Of a stretch of 64,000 bases of DNA, positions 39,773 to 48,374 are shown in pieces. Within the stretch, counting starts at the first letter, position 1; every line of letters begins with the position of its first letter. This DNA comes from CAMLIZ01 sp036231905 (lineage in GTDB: Bacteria; Pseudomonadota; Gammaproteobacteria; Burkholderiales; Burkholderiaceae_C): positions 62,001 to 126,000 of the forward strand of contig NZ_JAZARE010000002.1 in NCBI RefSeq assembly GCF_036231905.1, in the 5' to 3' direction. The notes below the pieces were generated by a model, which was given only the letters and a program-made list of their open reading frames with translations, ran no database searches and was not told where the DNA came from. A program made the position numbers and the translations under genes.

Positions 39773-39795
39773 AGCCGCCTCCGGGCGGCTTTTTT
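39773..39795 (+). terminator. Rho-independent terminator before acnB
   Basis: AGCCGCC-TCCG-GGCGGCT forms a 7-bp stem followed by six Ts, 30 nt after the Ala-rich gene. It isolates acnB transcription from the upstream cluster. Confidence 0.88.
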
Positions 39796-39825
39796 GTGCC
39801 GCTGCGGCACTCAGGATTGAGCGCC

Positions 39826-39843
39826 AAGTCTTATATAAGACAT
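39826..39843. promoter_or_regulatory. TCA operator 2, upstream of acnB
   Basis: AAGTCTTATATAAGACAT differs at one base from the perfect palindrome at 35361-35378. TTGAGC (39817-39822) and CATAAA (39841-39846), 18 nt apart, could be the acnB promoter, which would place the operator squarely in the spacer; those two boxes are weak matches. The acnB ATG is 76 nt downstream. Confidence 0.75.
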
Positions 39844-39918
39844 AAAATATTGGAGTCGCCGGCGCTTGGCCGTATGGAGCCCCGGCGGGCCGCTTTTCGC
39901 CCCCACCCGGAGCCCCAC

Positions 39919-42510
39919 ATGCTGCAAGCCTACCGTCAACATGCCGCCGAACGCGCCGCGCTCGGCATCCCGCCGCTGCCCCTGTCCGCCCAGCAGACCG
40001 CCGACCTGATCGAGCTGCTGAAGAACCCGCCGGCCGGCGAAGAGGCCTTCCTGGTGGAGCTGCTGACGCACCGCGTGCCGCCGGGCGTGGACGACGCCGC
40101 CAAGGTGAAGGCTTCCTTCCTGAGCGCCGTGGCGCATGGCGACGTGGCCGTGCCGCTGATCTCGCGCGCCAAGGCCACCGAGCTGCTGGGCACCATGGTG
40201 GGCGGCTACAACGTCAAGCCGCTGATCGACCTGCTGGACGACGCCGAAGTCGCCGGCGTTGCCGCTGCAGCGCTGAAGAAGACGCTGCTGATGTTCGACT
40301 ACTTCCACGACGTGGCCGAGAAGGCCCGGGCCGGCAACGCGGTCGCCAAGGAAGTGATCCAGTCCTGGGCCGACGCCGAGTGGTTCACCTCGCGCCCGGA
40401 AGTGTCGAAGAAGATCACCGTCACCGTCTTCAAGGTGCCCGGCGAGACCAACACCGACGACCTGTCGCCCGCACCCGACGCCTGGAGCCGCCCGGACATC
40501 CCGCTGCACTACCTCGCGATGCTGAAGAACACCCGCGCCGGCGCGGCCTTCACGCCGGAAGAAGACGGCAAGCGCGGCCCGATGCAGTTCATCGAGGACC
40601 TGAAGAAGAAGGGCCACCTCGTCGCCTACGTGGGCGACGTGGTGGGCACCGGCTCCAGCCGCAAGAGCGCCACCAACAGCGTGATCTGGGCCACCGGCGA
40701 AGACATCCCCTTCGTGCCCAACAAGCGCTTCGGCGGCGTCACCCTGGGCGGCAAGATCGCGCCCATCTTCTTCAACACGCAGGAAGACTCCGGCTCGCTG
40801 CCGATCGAGGTGGACGTGTCCGCCTTCGAGATGGGCGACGTGATCGACGTGTACCCCTACGACGGCAAGATCGAGAAGAACGGCGCTGTCGCCGCCACCT
40901 TCGCGCTCAAGAGCGACGTGCTGCTCGACGAAGTGCGCGCCGGCGGCCGCATCAACCTGATCATCGGCCGCTCGCTCACCGCCAAGGCGCGTGATTTCCT
41001 CGGCCTGCCTGCGGCCACCGTCTTCCGCCTGCCGACGGCGCCGGCGGCGAGCACCAAGGGCTTCACCCTCGCCCAGAAGATGGTCGGCCGCGCCTGCGGC
41101 CTGCCCGAGGGCCAGGGCGTGCGCCCGGGCACCTACTGCGAACCGAAGATGACCACCGTCGGCTCGCAGGACACCACCGGCCCGATGACGCGTGACGAAC
41201 TGAAGGACCTGGCCTGCCTGGGCTTCAGCGCCGACCTGGTGATGCAGAGCTTCTGCCACACCGCGGCTTATCCGAAGCCGGTGGACGTCAAGATGCACCG
41301 CGAGCTGCCGGCCTTCATCAGCAACCGCGGCGGCGTGGCCCTGCGGCCGGGCGACGGCGTGATCCACAGCTGGCTGAACCGCATGCTGCTGCCCGACACC
41401 GTGGGCACCGGCGGCGACAGCCACACCCGCTTTCCCATCGGCATCAGCTTCCCGGCCGGCTCCGGCCTGGTCGCCTTTGCCGCAGCCACTGGCGTGATGC
41501 CGCTGGACATGCCGGAATCGGTGCTGGTGCGCTTCAAGGGCCAGATGCAGCCCGGCATCACCCTGCGCGACCTGGTGCACGCGATTCCGCTGTACGCCAT
41601 CAAGCAGGGCCTGCTCACCGTCGCCAAGCAGGGCAAGAAAAATGTGTTCTCCGGCCGCGTGCTGGAGATCGAAGGCCTGCCCAACCTGAAGGTGGAACAG
41701 GCCTTCGAGCTGAGCGATGCGTCAGCCGAGCGTTCCGCCGCTGGCTGCACCGTGCGCCTGAACAAGGAACCGATCATCGAGTACCTCAACAGCAACATCG
41801 CGCTGCTGAAGTGGATGATCGCCAACGGCTACGAGGACAAGCGCAGCATCGAGCGCCGCATCAAGGGCATGGAAGCCTGGCTCGCCAAGCCCAGCCTGCT
41901 GGAGCCGGATGCCGACGCCGAGTACGCCGCGGTCATCGAGATCGACCTGGCCGAGATCACCGAGCCGGTGGTGTGCTGCCCCAACGACCCGGACGACGCC
42001 AAGACCCTGAGCGATGTGCAGGGCGCGCAGATCGATGAAGTGTTCATCGGCTCGTGCATGACCAACATCGGCCACTTCCGCGCCGCCAGCAAGCTGCTCG
42101 AAGGCAAGCGCGACATTCCGGTCAAGTTGTGGGTGGCGCCGCCCACCAAGATGGACGCGGCCGAGCTGACCAAGGAAGGCCACTACGGCGTGTTCGGCAC
42201 CGCCGGTGCGCGCACCGAGATGCCGGGCTGCAGCCTGTGCATGGGTAACCAGGCCCAGGTGCGCGAAGGCGCCACCGTCATGTCCACCAGCACCCGCAAC
42301 TTCCCCAACCGCCTGGGCAAGAACACCAACGTGTACCTCGGCAGCGCGGAGCTGGCCGCCATCTGCTCCAAGCTGGGCCGCATCCCGACGGTGGCCGAAT
42401 ACCACGCCGACATGGGCGTGATCAACAAGGACGGCGACAAGGTGTACCGCTACATGAACTTCGACCAGATCGAGGAGTTCAACACGGTGGGCAAGGCGGT
42501 CACCGCCTGA
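39919..42510 (+). CDS. acnB: Aconitate hydratase B
   Basis: 863-residue bifunctional aconitase / 2-methylisocitrate dehydratase-type enzyme. The AcnB-specific N-terminal HEAT-like domain (1-160) and swivel domain come first, then the catalytic domains. [4Fe-4S] ligands are C713 (FIGSCMTN), C771 and C774 (GCSLCMG), close to E. coli numbering. The start MLQAYRQHAAERA at 39919 is the canonical AcnB start; the larger open frame covers the upstream gene. Besides citrate-isocitrate isomerisation, AcnB can serve the methylcitrate cycle, relevant to the nearby propionate operon. Confidence 0.96.
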   Translation: MLQAYRQHAAERAALGIPPLPLSAQQTADLIELLKNPPAGEEAFLVELLTHRVPPGVDDAAKVKASFLSAVAHGDVAVPLISRAKATELLGTMVGGYNVKPLIDLLDDAEVAGVAAAALKKTLLMFDYFHDVAEKARAGNAVAKEVIQSWADAEWFTSRPEVSKKITVTVFKVPGETNTDDLSPAPDAWSRPDIPLHYLAMLKNTRAGAAFTPEEDGKRGPMQFIEDLKKKGHLVAYVGDVVGTGSSRKSATNSVIWATGEDIPFVPNKRFGGVTLGGKIAPIFFNTQEDSGSLPIEVDVSAFEMGDVIDVYPYDGKIEKNGAVAATFALKSDVLLDEVRAGGRINLIIGRSLTAKARDFLGLPAATVFRLPTAPAASTKGFTLAQKMVGRACGLPEGQGVRPGTYCEPKMTTVGSQDTTGPMTRDELKDLACLGFSADLVMQSFCHTAAYPKPVDVKMHRELPAFISNRGGVALRPGDGVIHSWLNRMLLPDTVGTGGDSHTRFPIGISFPAGSGLVAFAAATGVMPLDMPESVLVRFKGQMQPGITLRDLVHAIPLYAIKQGLLTVAKQGKKNVFSGRVLEIEGLPNLKVEQAFELSDASAERSAAGCTVRLNKEPIIEYLNSNIALLKWMIANGYEDKRSIERRIKGMEAWLAKPSLLEPDADAEYAAVIEIDLAEITEPVVCCPNDPDDAKTLSDVQGAQIDEVFIGSCMTNIGHFRAASKLLEGKRDIPVKLWVAPPTKMDAAELTKEGHYGVFGTAGARTEMPGCSLCMGNQAQVREGATVMSTSTRNFPNRLGKNTNVYLGSAELAAICSKLGRIPTVAEYHADMGVINKDGDKVYRYMNFDQIEEFNTVGKAVTA

Positions 42511-42538
42511 CGGCCTGACACACCGCTTCAGCACCCCG

Positions 42539-42566
42539 GGGCCCGCGCATGCGGGCCCTTCCTTTT
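42539..42566 (+). terminator. Rho-independent terminator of acnB
   Basis: GGGCCCGC-GCAT-GCGGGCCC is an 8-bp perfect stem followed by TTCCTTTT, about 28 nt after the acnB stop. Confidence 0.82.
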
Positions 42567-42597
42567 GCGGCGCGCCCCACGCCTAGAATCGGCCGCG

Positions 42598-43443
42598 ATG
42601 GCCGCGCACCCTGCCCCCGACACACCGGCTGCCTCGCTGGCCGGCCGGCTCAATGCAGGCCAGAACTTCGGCGCCATGACGCATCGCGTGGCCAGCGCCG
42701 ACCTGGTGGTGAACACCGCGCAGCACGCGCCCGGCATGGTGGTGCCGCGCCATGAACACGAAAACCCGTACCTGTGCATCGTGCTGGCCGGCGGCTTCGA
42801 GATGCAGGCGGCGCGGGCGCGGGATTGCCCGGCCGGCAGCGTGATCGCACATCCCGCAGGCCATGCGCATGCCAACCGGTTCGGGCCGCTCGAAGGCCGG
42901 TGCCTGAACCTGCACCTGGGCGACGCCTGGGTGCGGGACCCTGCCCTGCAGGCCTGGCTGGCGGACTTTCGCCACGTCGCGCTGCCGGCGGACGCCCCGG
43001 TGGTGCGCCGGCTGGCGCACGAGATGCATGCCAGCGACACGGCCGCATCGCTGGCGGTCGCTTCGGCGGCCATCGAGCTGCTGGCGCTCGCCATGCGGGC
43101 CGACCAGCCGGCACCCGAGCCGCGCTGGATCGCCGAGGCGATCAACCGCATCGAGGCCGACCTCGCGCATGCGCCCACGCTGGGCGAGCTGGCCGGCGCG
43201 CTGCAGCTGCATCCGTCGCACCTGGCGCGCTGCTTCCGCCAGGCCCGCGGCGAAACCCTGGGCGACTACGTGCGCCGGCGCCGGGTGGAAGAAGCCGAGC
43301 GCGCGCTCGCAGGCGAGCTGACGCTGGCCGAGATTGCCGCGGCCGCGGGCTTTGCCGACCAGGCGCACTTCACCCGCGTCTTCACGCGCCAGGTGGGCGT
43401 CTCCCCGGGTGCGCGCCGGCGCGCAATGCAAGCCGGGTTCTAG
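42598..43443 (+). CDS. AraC-family transcriptional regulator
   Basis: 281 residues: a cupin-like N-terminal sensor (HEHENPYLCIVLAGGFEM, HPAGHAHANRF) and a C-terminal double helix-turn-helix (about 190-275: LHPSHLARCFRQARGETLGDYVRRRR and IAAAAGFADQAHFTRVFTRQVGVSPG). The ATG at 42598 lies 8 nt after a TAGAAT -10-like box and has no Shine-Dalgarno sequence, so its mRNA may be leaderless. The target is unknown; the aspartyl-protease gene downstream is a candidate. Confidence 0.88.
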   Translation: MAAHPAPDTPAASLAGRLNAGQNFGAMTHRVASADLVVNTAQHAPGMVVPRHEHENPYLCIVLAGGFEMQAARARDCPAGSVIAHPAGHAHANRFGPLEGRCLNLHLGDAWVRDPALQAWLADFRHVALPADAPVVRRLAHEMHASDTAASLAVASAAIELLALAMRADQPAPEPRWIAEAINRIEADLAHAPTLGELAGALQLHPSHLARCFRQARGETLGDYVRRRRVEEAERALAGELTLAEIAAAAGFADQAHFTRVFTRQVGVSPGARRRAMQAGF

Positions 43444-43517
43444 GCGCGCAAGCCGCGTTCAAGACGCCGCGGCCCGGCCGCCCTACGCTGCAGCCGTCAT
43501 TCACAAAAGGTCGGCTC

Positions 43518-45347
43518 ATGAAGCGATGGAGTTGGGCGCTCGGCCTGAGCGCAATGTGCATCTCCCTGGGCGCGCTGGCGCAGGCCACCGGCCCGCGTTT
43601 GCTGGCCCAGGCGCGCGCCGCCGCAGGCGGCAGCGCCTGGGATGGCGTTCACGGCCTGCAAGCTGAAGGCAGGGTGGACGCGTCCGCCCTGCAGGGCCGC
43701 TGGGAACGGCGCGAAGACCTCCAACGCGGGCGCTATCTGTTGCGCACCGACATGGGCGTGTTCCGCACCGCCGAGGGCGATGACGGCCGCGGCCGCTGGC
43801 GCCAGGATCCCTCCGGCGGGGTCCACCGGCTGAATGCGGATTTTGCGCGCCAGGCCGCCGTCACCGAAGCTTGGCTCACCCGCCGCGGCTGGCTGCGTGC
43901 AGCGGCGGACCATGCCAAGGTCGGTGAGCCGCAGCGCCGCGTGGACGCCGGCACAACCTATGACGTGGTGGAGGTTCAGCCGCAGGGCGGGCAGCCGGTG
44001 AGCCTGTGGTTCGAGGCGGCCACGCACCAGCTTGCGCGCACCGAACGCACCATGCCGATCTCCGTGCTCACCGTGCGGTATGCCGACCACCGGCCGGTGA
44101 AGGGCCTGTGGCTGCCCTTCTCCATCGAGTCCAGCGACTCCGGCAGCTCCGACGTGGAGCGGGTGCAGGTGCAGCAGTGGCGCATCCAGCGCCCGGCCGC
44201 GCGCGACTTCGTGCAGCCCCCCATGCCCGACGACGTGGTGCTGTACGGCGACACCACCGTGCCGCTGGAAATCGACGGCTGGCCGGTGGTGCGGGCCACC
44301 CTGAACGGCCAGGACTTCGACTTCATCCTGGACACCGGCGGGCACAACATCATCACGCCGGCCGTGGCGAAGGCGCTGGGGCTGGTGCCGCAGGGCCAGG
44401 GCGCCAGCGGCGGCGCTGGGGCGGGCGAAACGGCGCAGCAGTACCTGCGGGTGCAGACGGTGCAGATCGGCAAGGCCACGCTGAAGGACCAGCATTTCTA
44501 TGTGCTGCACTTCCCCTACTCCACCGTGGAGCGCGGCAGCCGCCCGCCGGTGGCGGGCCTGCTGGGGCTGGAGCTGTTCGAGCGTTTCGGCATCCGGCTG
44601 GACTACCGCGCCAGGACGCTCACGCTGCGCAAGCTGGCCGGTTATCGCCACCAGGGCGGCGGCACCGCGGTGCCCATCGCCTTTGACGACGACATGCCGC
44701 TGCTGCAAGGCCGCATCAACGGGCAGCCCGGCCTGCTGGGGCTGGACACCGGCAACGGCGGCAGCACGGTGATCCAGCATGTGTGGGCGCGAGCGCACGG
44801 GCTGGCGGAGCGCATGAAACGCGAGGGCATCGCCACCGTGTCCTACGGCGCGGGCGGCGAATCGCGCAACTGGGCCACCCGGGTGGGCGCCATCGAGATC
44901 GCGGGCGTCACCATCGCGCGGCCGGTGGTGCGCTATGCCGAGGACACCGCGGGCTCCTTCAGCTCGCGCACCGAGGCAGCCAACATCGGCACCGAGCTGC
45001 TGTCGCACTTCGTGCTCGACTTCGACTACGCCAAGGGCGTGATCTGGTTCGAGCACCAGCCCGGCTACGAGCCGCGACCCTTCAACCGCTCGGGCCTGCG
45101 GGCGCTGAAGACCACGCCCGAGGCGCTTGAGGTGATGCTGGTGTCCCCGCGCTCGCCGGCCGAGGCCGCCGGCCTGGCGCGCGGCGACCGCATCCTGGCG
45201 GTGGACGGCATGCCCGCCCGCGAGATGAGCGGCCGGGCGTTCAACCATCGGCTTTCCGAGGCCGTGGGCACCGAGGTAAAGCTCACGGTGAAGCGCGACA
45301 ACGCCGAACGCCAGGTGACCCTGGTGCTGGCCGAGATGCTGCCCTGA
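43518..45347 (+). CDS. Exported protein with two retropepsin-like domains and a PDZ domain
   Basis: 609 residues. A signal peptide (1-22, ending LGALAQA) leads to a roughly 220-residue beta-rich lipoprotein-carrier-like region, then a first aspartyl-protease unit with FILDTGGHN (D272), a second with LGLDTGNGG (D410), and a C-terminal PDZ domain (about 525-605, VSPRSPAEAAGLARGDRILAVDG). Retropepsin folds need two DTG loops, so one chain could form a single pseudodimeric active site. A periplasmic protease is the likely role, but it is inference. An AAAAGG site precedes ATG 43518. Confidence 0.82.
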   Translation: MKRWSWALGLSAMCISLGALAQATGPRLLAQARAAAGGSAWDGVHGLQAEGRVDASALQGRWERREDLQRGRYLLRTDMGVFRTAEGDDGRGRWRQDPSGGVHRLNADFARQAAVTEAWLTRRGWLRAAADHAKVGEPQRRVDAGTTYDVVEVQPQGGQPVSLWFEAATHQLARTERTMPISVLTVRYADHRPVKGLWLPFSIESSDSGSSDVERVQVQQWRIQRPAARDFVQPPMPDDVVLYGDTTVPLEIDGWPVVRATLNGQDFDFILDTGGHNIITPAVAKALGLVPQGQGASGGAGAGETAQQYLRVQTVQIGKATLKDQHFYVLHFPYSTVERGSRPPVAGLLGLELFERFGIRLDYRARTLTLRKLAGYRHQGGGTAVPIAFDDDMPLLQGRINGQPGLLGLDTGNGGSTVIQHVWARAHGLAERMKREGIATVSYGAGGESRNWATRVGAIEIAGVTIARPVVRYAEDTAGSFSSRTEAANIGTELLSHFVLDFDYAKGVIWFEHQPGYEPRPFNRSGLRALKTTPEALEVMLVSPRSPAEAAGLARGDRILAVDGMPAREMSGRAFNHRLSEAVGTEVKLTVKRDNAERQVTLVLAEMLP

Positions 45348-45350
45348 TGC

Positions 45351-47351
45351 TCAGGCCAGGCGAAGGTGCGGGACGGGTGATGCCGCCTGCACCATCAGCC
45401 TCGCATGCGCGTCCGCGTCCATCGGGCGGTGGAAGCGAAAGCCCTGCAGCAGGTCGCAGCCCAGCCGCTCCAGCCCCAGGCTCTGCTCCGCGGTCTCTAT
45501 GCCTTCGGCAATGATGGTCAGGTTCAGGCTCTTGCCGATGTCGATGATGGCGCCCAGCGTCGTGGGGCCCGGCGCCAGGCCTTCGGCCTCGCGCACGAAG
45601 GCGCGGTCGATCTTCAGGATGTCGAAGGGCAGTGTCTTCAGCATCGAGATGCTGGAATAACCGGTGCCGAAGTCGTCCAGCGCAAGGCGGAAGCCGAGTG
45701 AGCGAAGGTGGTTGAGCACCGCCTTGGCCTTGTCCACGTCCTCCATCACGGCCGACTCGGTCACCTCCAGCAGGATGGACGAGGGCGAGACGCCGGTGTG
45801 CTCCAGCACCGTCTCCACGCTGCGCACGTAGTTCACGTGCATCAGCTGGCGCGGCGACACGTTCACGCTGATCGCGGTGGGCGTGCCGGCCTCCTCCAGC
45901 CGGCGGGCGTGCCAGCAGGCCTGCTCCAGCACCCACTGGCCCACCTGCAGGATCTGGCCCGTCTTTTCCGCCACGTCGATGAACTCGGCCGGCGAACGCA
46001 GGCTGCCGTCCTCGGCGCGCATGCGCACCAGGGCTTCGGCCAGCACCGGCTGCTTGGTCCGGGTGTCCACGATCGGCTGGAAGTGCAGCACCAGCCGCTC
46101 CTGCTGCAAGGCCAGCGTGAGGGCGCGCTCGACGTCGAAGTCCTTGCGCATCGAATCGCTGTGGCTGCCGTTGTAGACGATGGCCAGGTTGCCGCCCTGG
46201 CGCTTGGCCGCGTACATCGCCCGGTCGGCGCGCATGATCAGCTCGTCCGATGCCACGTCGGGCCCGTCGCACAGCACGATGCCGATGGAGGTCTTGGGAT
46301 GCAGCAGCGCGCCCTGGCAGGAGTAGGGCTGGCCCACGGCGTCGAGGATGCGGCCGGCGATCGAACGGGCCCCGCTTTCGGTGTCCACGCCTTCGAACAG
46401 CGCCACGAACTCGTCGCCGCCCATGCGGGCCAGGGTGTCGCCCGGGCGCAGGATGGAACGCACCCGGTTCGCCGTTTCGATCAGGTACTCGTCCCCGGCC
46501 GCGTGGCCCAGCGAATCGTTCACCTGCTTGAAACGGTCCAGGTCGAACAGGAACAGCACAAAGGGCTTCTCCGCGCTGCCGGCGCGGAAGCGCTCCAGCT
46601 GCGTCACCAGCGCAGCGCGGTTGGGCAGGCCGGTGAGGTGGTCGGTGAGCGCGGCGCGGGTGAGCTGGTCGCGCAGCGCGTTGCGGGCCTCCACGTTGCG
46701 CGCCATGCTGATGGTTTCCACCACGCTGCCGTTCAGGCCATAGGCATGGCGCAGCGACATTTCCAGCGTGACGTAGTGGCCGTCCTTGTGGCGCCAGTCG
46801 CCCTCCAGCAGCAATGCGCTGCGGGTGCGCGCCGCGCCCTTCAGGGCCGTCATCCATGTTTCGCGCTGGTTCGGATGCAGCCACTCCAGCACGCGCTGGC
46901 CCACCAGCTCCTCCGGGGTGAAACCCAGGTGCGCCTGCACCGAGGGCGACACGTACTGCACCAGGCCCTTGGCGTCCGCCTGCATCACCATGTCCTCGGT
47001 GTGCATCTCCATGAAGGCATAACGCTCCACCCGGGCGGTGAGCGCGGCCTCGCGCCGGTGCATTTCGGCAAACACCGTTTCGTAGCCCGCCACCAGCGGC
47101 CGGATCAGGTCAGGCAGGCGCTGCATCACTTCCGGCGGCAGCGGCAGGCGGAATTCGGACAGGTGCGCCACCGTGGATTCCAGCGCCAGGCGCTCGGCCC
47201 GGCGACGGCGCCATTCCTGCCACCCCGCACCCGCGCCCAGCAGCGCGAGCGGCAGGGCGGCCAGCCCCAGCAACGGCCACCATGCCGCCAGCGAGAGGCT
47301 CACGAGGGATCCCACAGTTGCGACAACGGTGAACGGCAGCAGTTTGCGCAT
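45351..47351 (-). CDS. PAS-GGDEF-EAL cyclic-di-GMP enzyme
   Basis: 666 residues. Two N-terminal hydrophobic helices (about 5-45) anchor it to the membrane, followed by a coiled stretch, a PAS domain (about 115-230, DMVMQADAKGLVQYVSPS), a GGDEF domain with intact MGGDEF at 310-315 and an EAL domain with E439-A-L, SVNVSPRQL, EVTESAV, DDFGTGYSS and KIDRAFV motifs. Both synthase and phosphodiesterase signatures look functional, so net activity cannot be predicted. It converges on the protease gene with 3 nt between them. The start at 47351 lacks a clear ribosome site. Confidence 0.92.
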   Translation of the reverse strand: MRKLLPFTVVATVGSLVSLSLAAWWPLLGLAALPLALLGAGAGWQEWRRRRAERLALESTVAHLSEFRLPLPPEVMQRLPDLIRPLVAGYETVFAEMHRREAALTARVERYAFMEMHTEDMVMQADAKGLVQYVSPSVQAHLGFTPEELVGQRVLEWLHPNQRETWMTALKGAARTRSALLLEGDWRHKDGHYVTLEMSLRHAYGLNGSVVETISMARNVEARNALRDQLTRAALTDHLTGLPNRAALVTQLERFRAGSAEKPFVLFLFDLDRFKQVNDSLGHAAGDEYLIETANRVRSILRPGDTLARMGGDEFVALFEGVDTESGARSIAGRILDAVGQPYSCQGALLHPKTSIGIVLCDGPDVASDELIMRADRAMYAAKRQGGNLAIVYNGSHSDSMRKDFDVERALTLALQQERLVLHFQPIVDTRTKQPVLAEALVRMRAEDGSLRSPAEFIDVAEKTGQILQVGQWVLEQACWHARRLEEAGTPTAISVNVSPRQLMHVNYVRSVETVLEHTGVSPSSILLEVTESAVMEDVDKAKAVLNHLRSLGFRLALDDFGTGYSSISMLKTLPFDILKIDRAFVREAEGLAPGPTTLGAIIDIGKSLNLTIIAEGIETAEQSLGLERLGCDLLQGFRFHRPMDADAHARLMVQAASPVPHLRLA

Positions 47352-47575
47352 GGAGGAAGGCGGGCACGCCCGGCCCAGCGGGCCGCAAGGTGCTGCTCCG
47401 TTATCGGCCTGCACACCCCCCCGGAACAGGGGAACGGCACGGCGGTTGCTGCAGTGGGCGGTGTTTTGACACGTCACGCGGCAAATGTCACGGCCGCACA
47501 CAGGCTTTGCCAGGCCAGCCGCCCAGCCGGCCTGACCATGCGGGTACACCCGCGCATTCCCAGCAGGAGGCATCC

Positions 47576-48163
47576 ATGGCGGAAGACAGAACCGCGGCAA
47601 CCCCGCTCGGCAACAACCCCGCGGCCACCAAGCCGGGCGGCTCGCCCGGCACGGGGCTCGACGAGGCGTATCACCTGCTGCGCCGGCTGGCCGGCGTGGG
47701 CTACCAGCTGCGCGCGGCCACCCGCGCGGGCGACCGCTTCCTGGCGCAGGACGCCAGCGAGGACCGCGACACCGGCGTCTGGCTGATCTCTTGCGCGGTC
47801 ACCCTCGCCGAGGACATCACCGCCGACCTGGACGGGCTGGCACGTACCTGGAAGCCCCGGGCCAGCGACGCCGGCATGAGCCAGGCGCTGACCAAGCTGC
47901 GCACCCGCGCGCACCAGCTGCACGCCGCCACCCGCGCGGCCGACCACTTCCTGGACCAGGACAGCAGCGAGGACAAGGGCACCGGCTCCTGGCTGGTGGC
48001 CTGTGCGCTGGGGCTGGCCGACAAGCTGGCCGGCGAAGCGGAGGACCTGGCGAGCGCGCTCAAGCGGGCCGCTGGGGAAACCGGGGCGGCGCCGGATGCG
48101 GCGGTGCGGCGGCCGCCCTCTCCCGCGGCTGCGGCGGTGCGTGCAGCGGTGCAGTCGATCTGA
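47576..48163 (+). CDS. Internally duplicated protein of unknown function
   Basis: 195 residues with no recognised family. Residues 46-93 and 116-163 are a tandem duplication with an exact period of 70: 24 of 48 positions are identical, centred on AATRAxDxFLxQDxSED-type helices followed by TGxWL and a conserved Cys. No signal peptide is seen; the N-terminus is disordered and the C-terminus Pro/Ala-rich. The predicted fold is two copies of a helical hairpin. A strong AGGAGG site precedes ATG 47576. It is divergent from the GGDEF-EAL gene. Confidence 0.78.
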   Translation: MAEDRTAATPLGNNPAATKPGGSPGTGLDEAYHLLRRLAGVGYQLRAATRAGDRFLAQDASEDRDTGVWLISCAVTLAEDITADLDGLARTWKPRASDAGMSQALTKLRTRAHQLHAATRAADHFLDQDSSEDKGTGSWLVACALGLADKLAGEAEDLASALKRAAGETGAAPDAAVRRPPSPAAAAVRAAVQSI

Positions 48164-48374
48164 CGGCTTGACCCACCGCGCCGCCCTGGCCAGCTCGGCC
48201 GGGCGGCGCCGCGGGCGGACCGCGACGTGCAGCGCTGCCACTGCGCTGCTTCTTCCGAATTTCCGCACTGTGCAGCCGGCGCGCGATCGTGCGATGCTGC
48301 GCGCTTGCTGCGCCGCGGCCGCCCACCGGCCGAAGCCCTGCGGCGCGTCCCCTGGCTCACAAGGCTGCCCTCCG

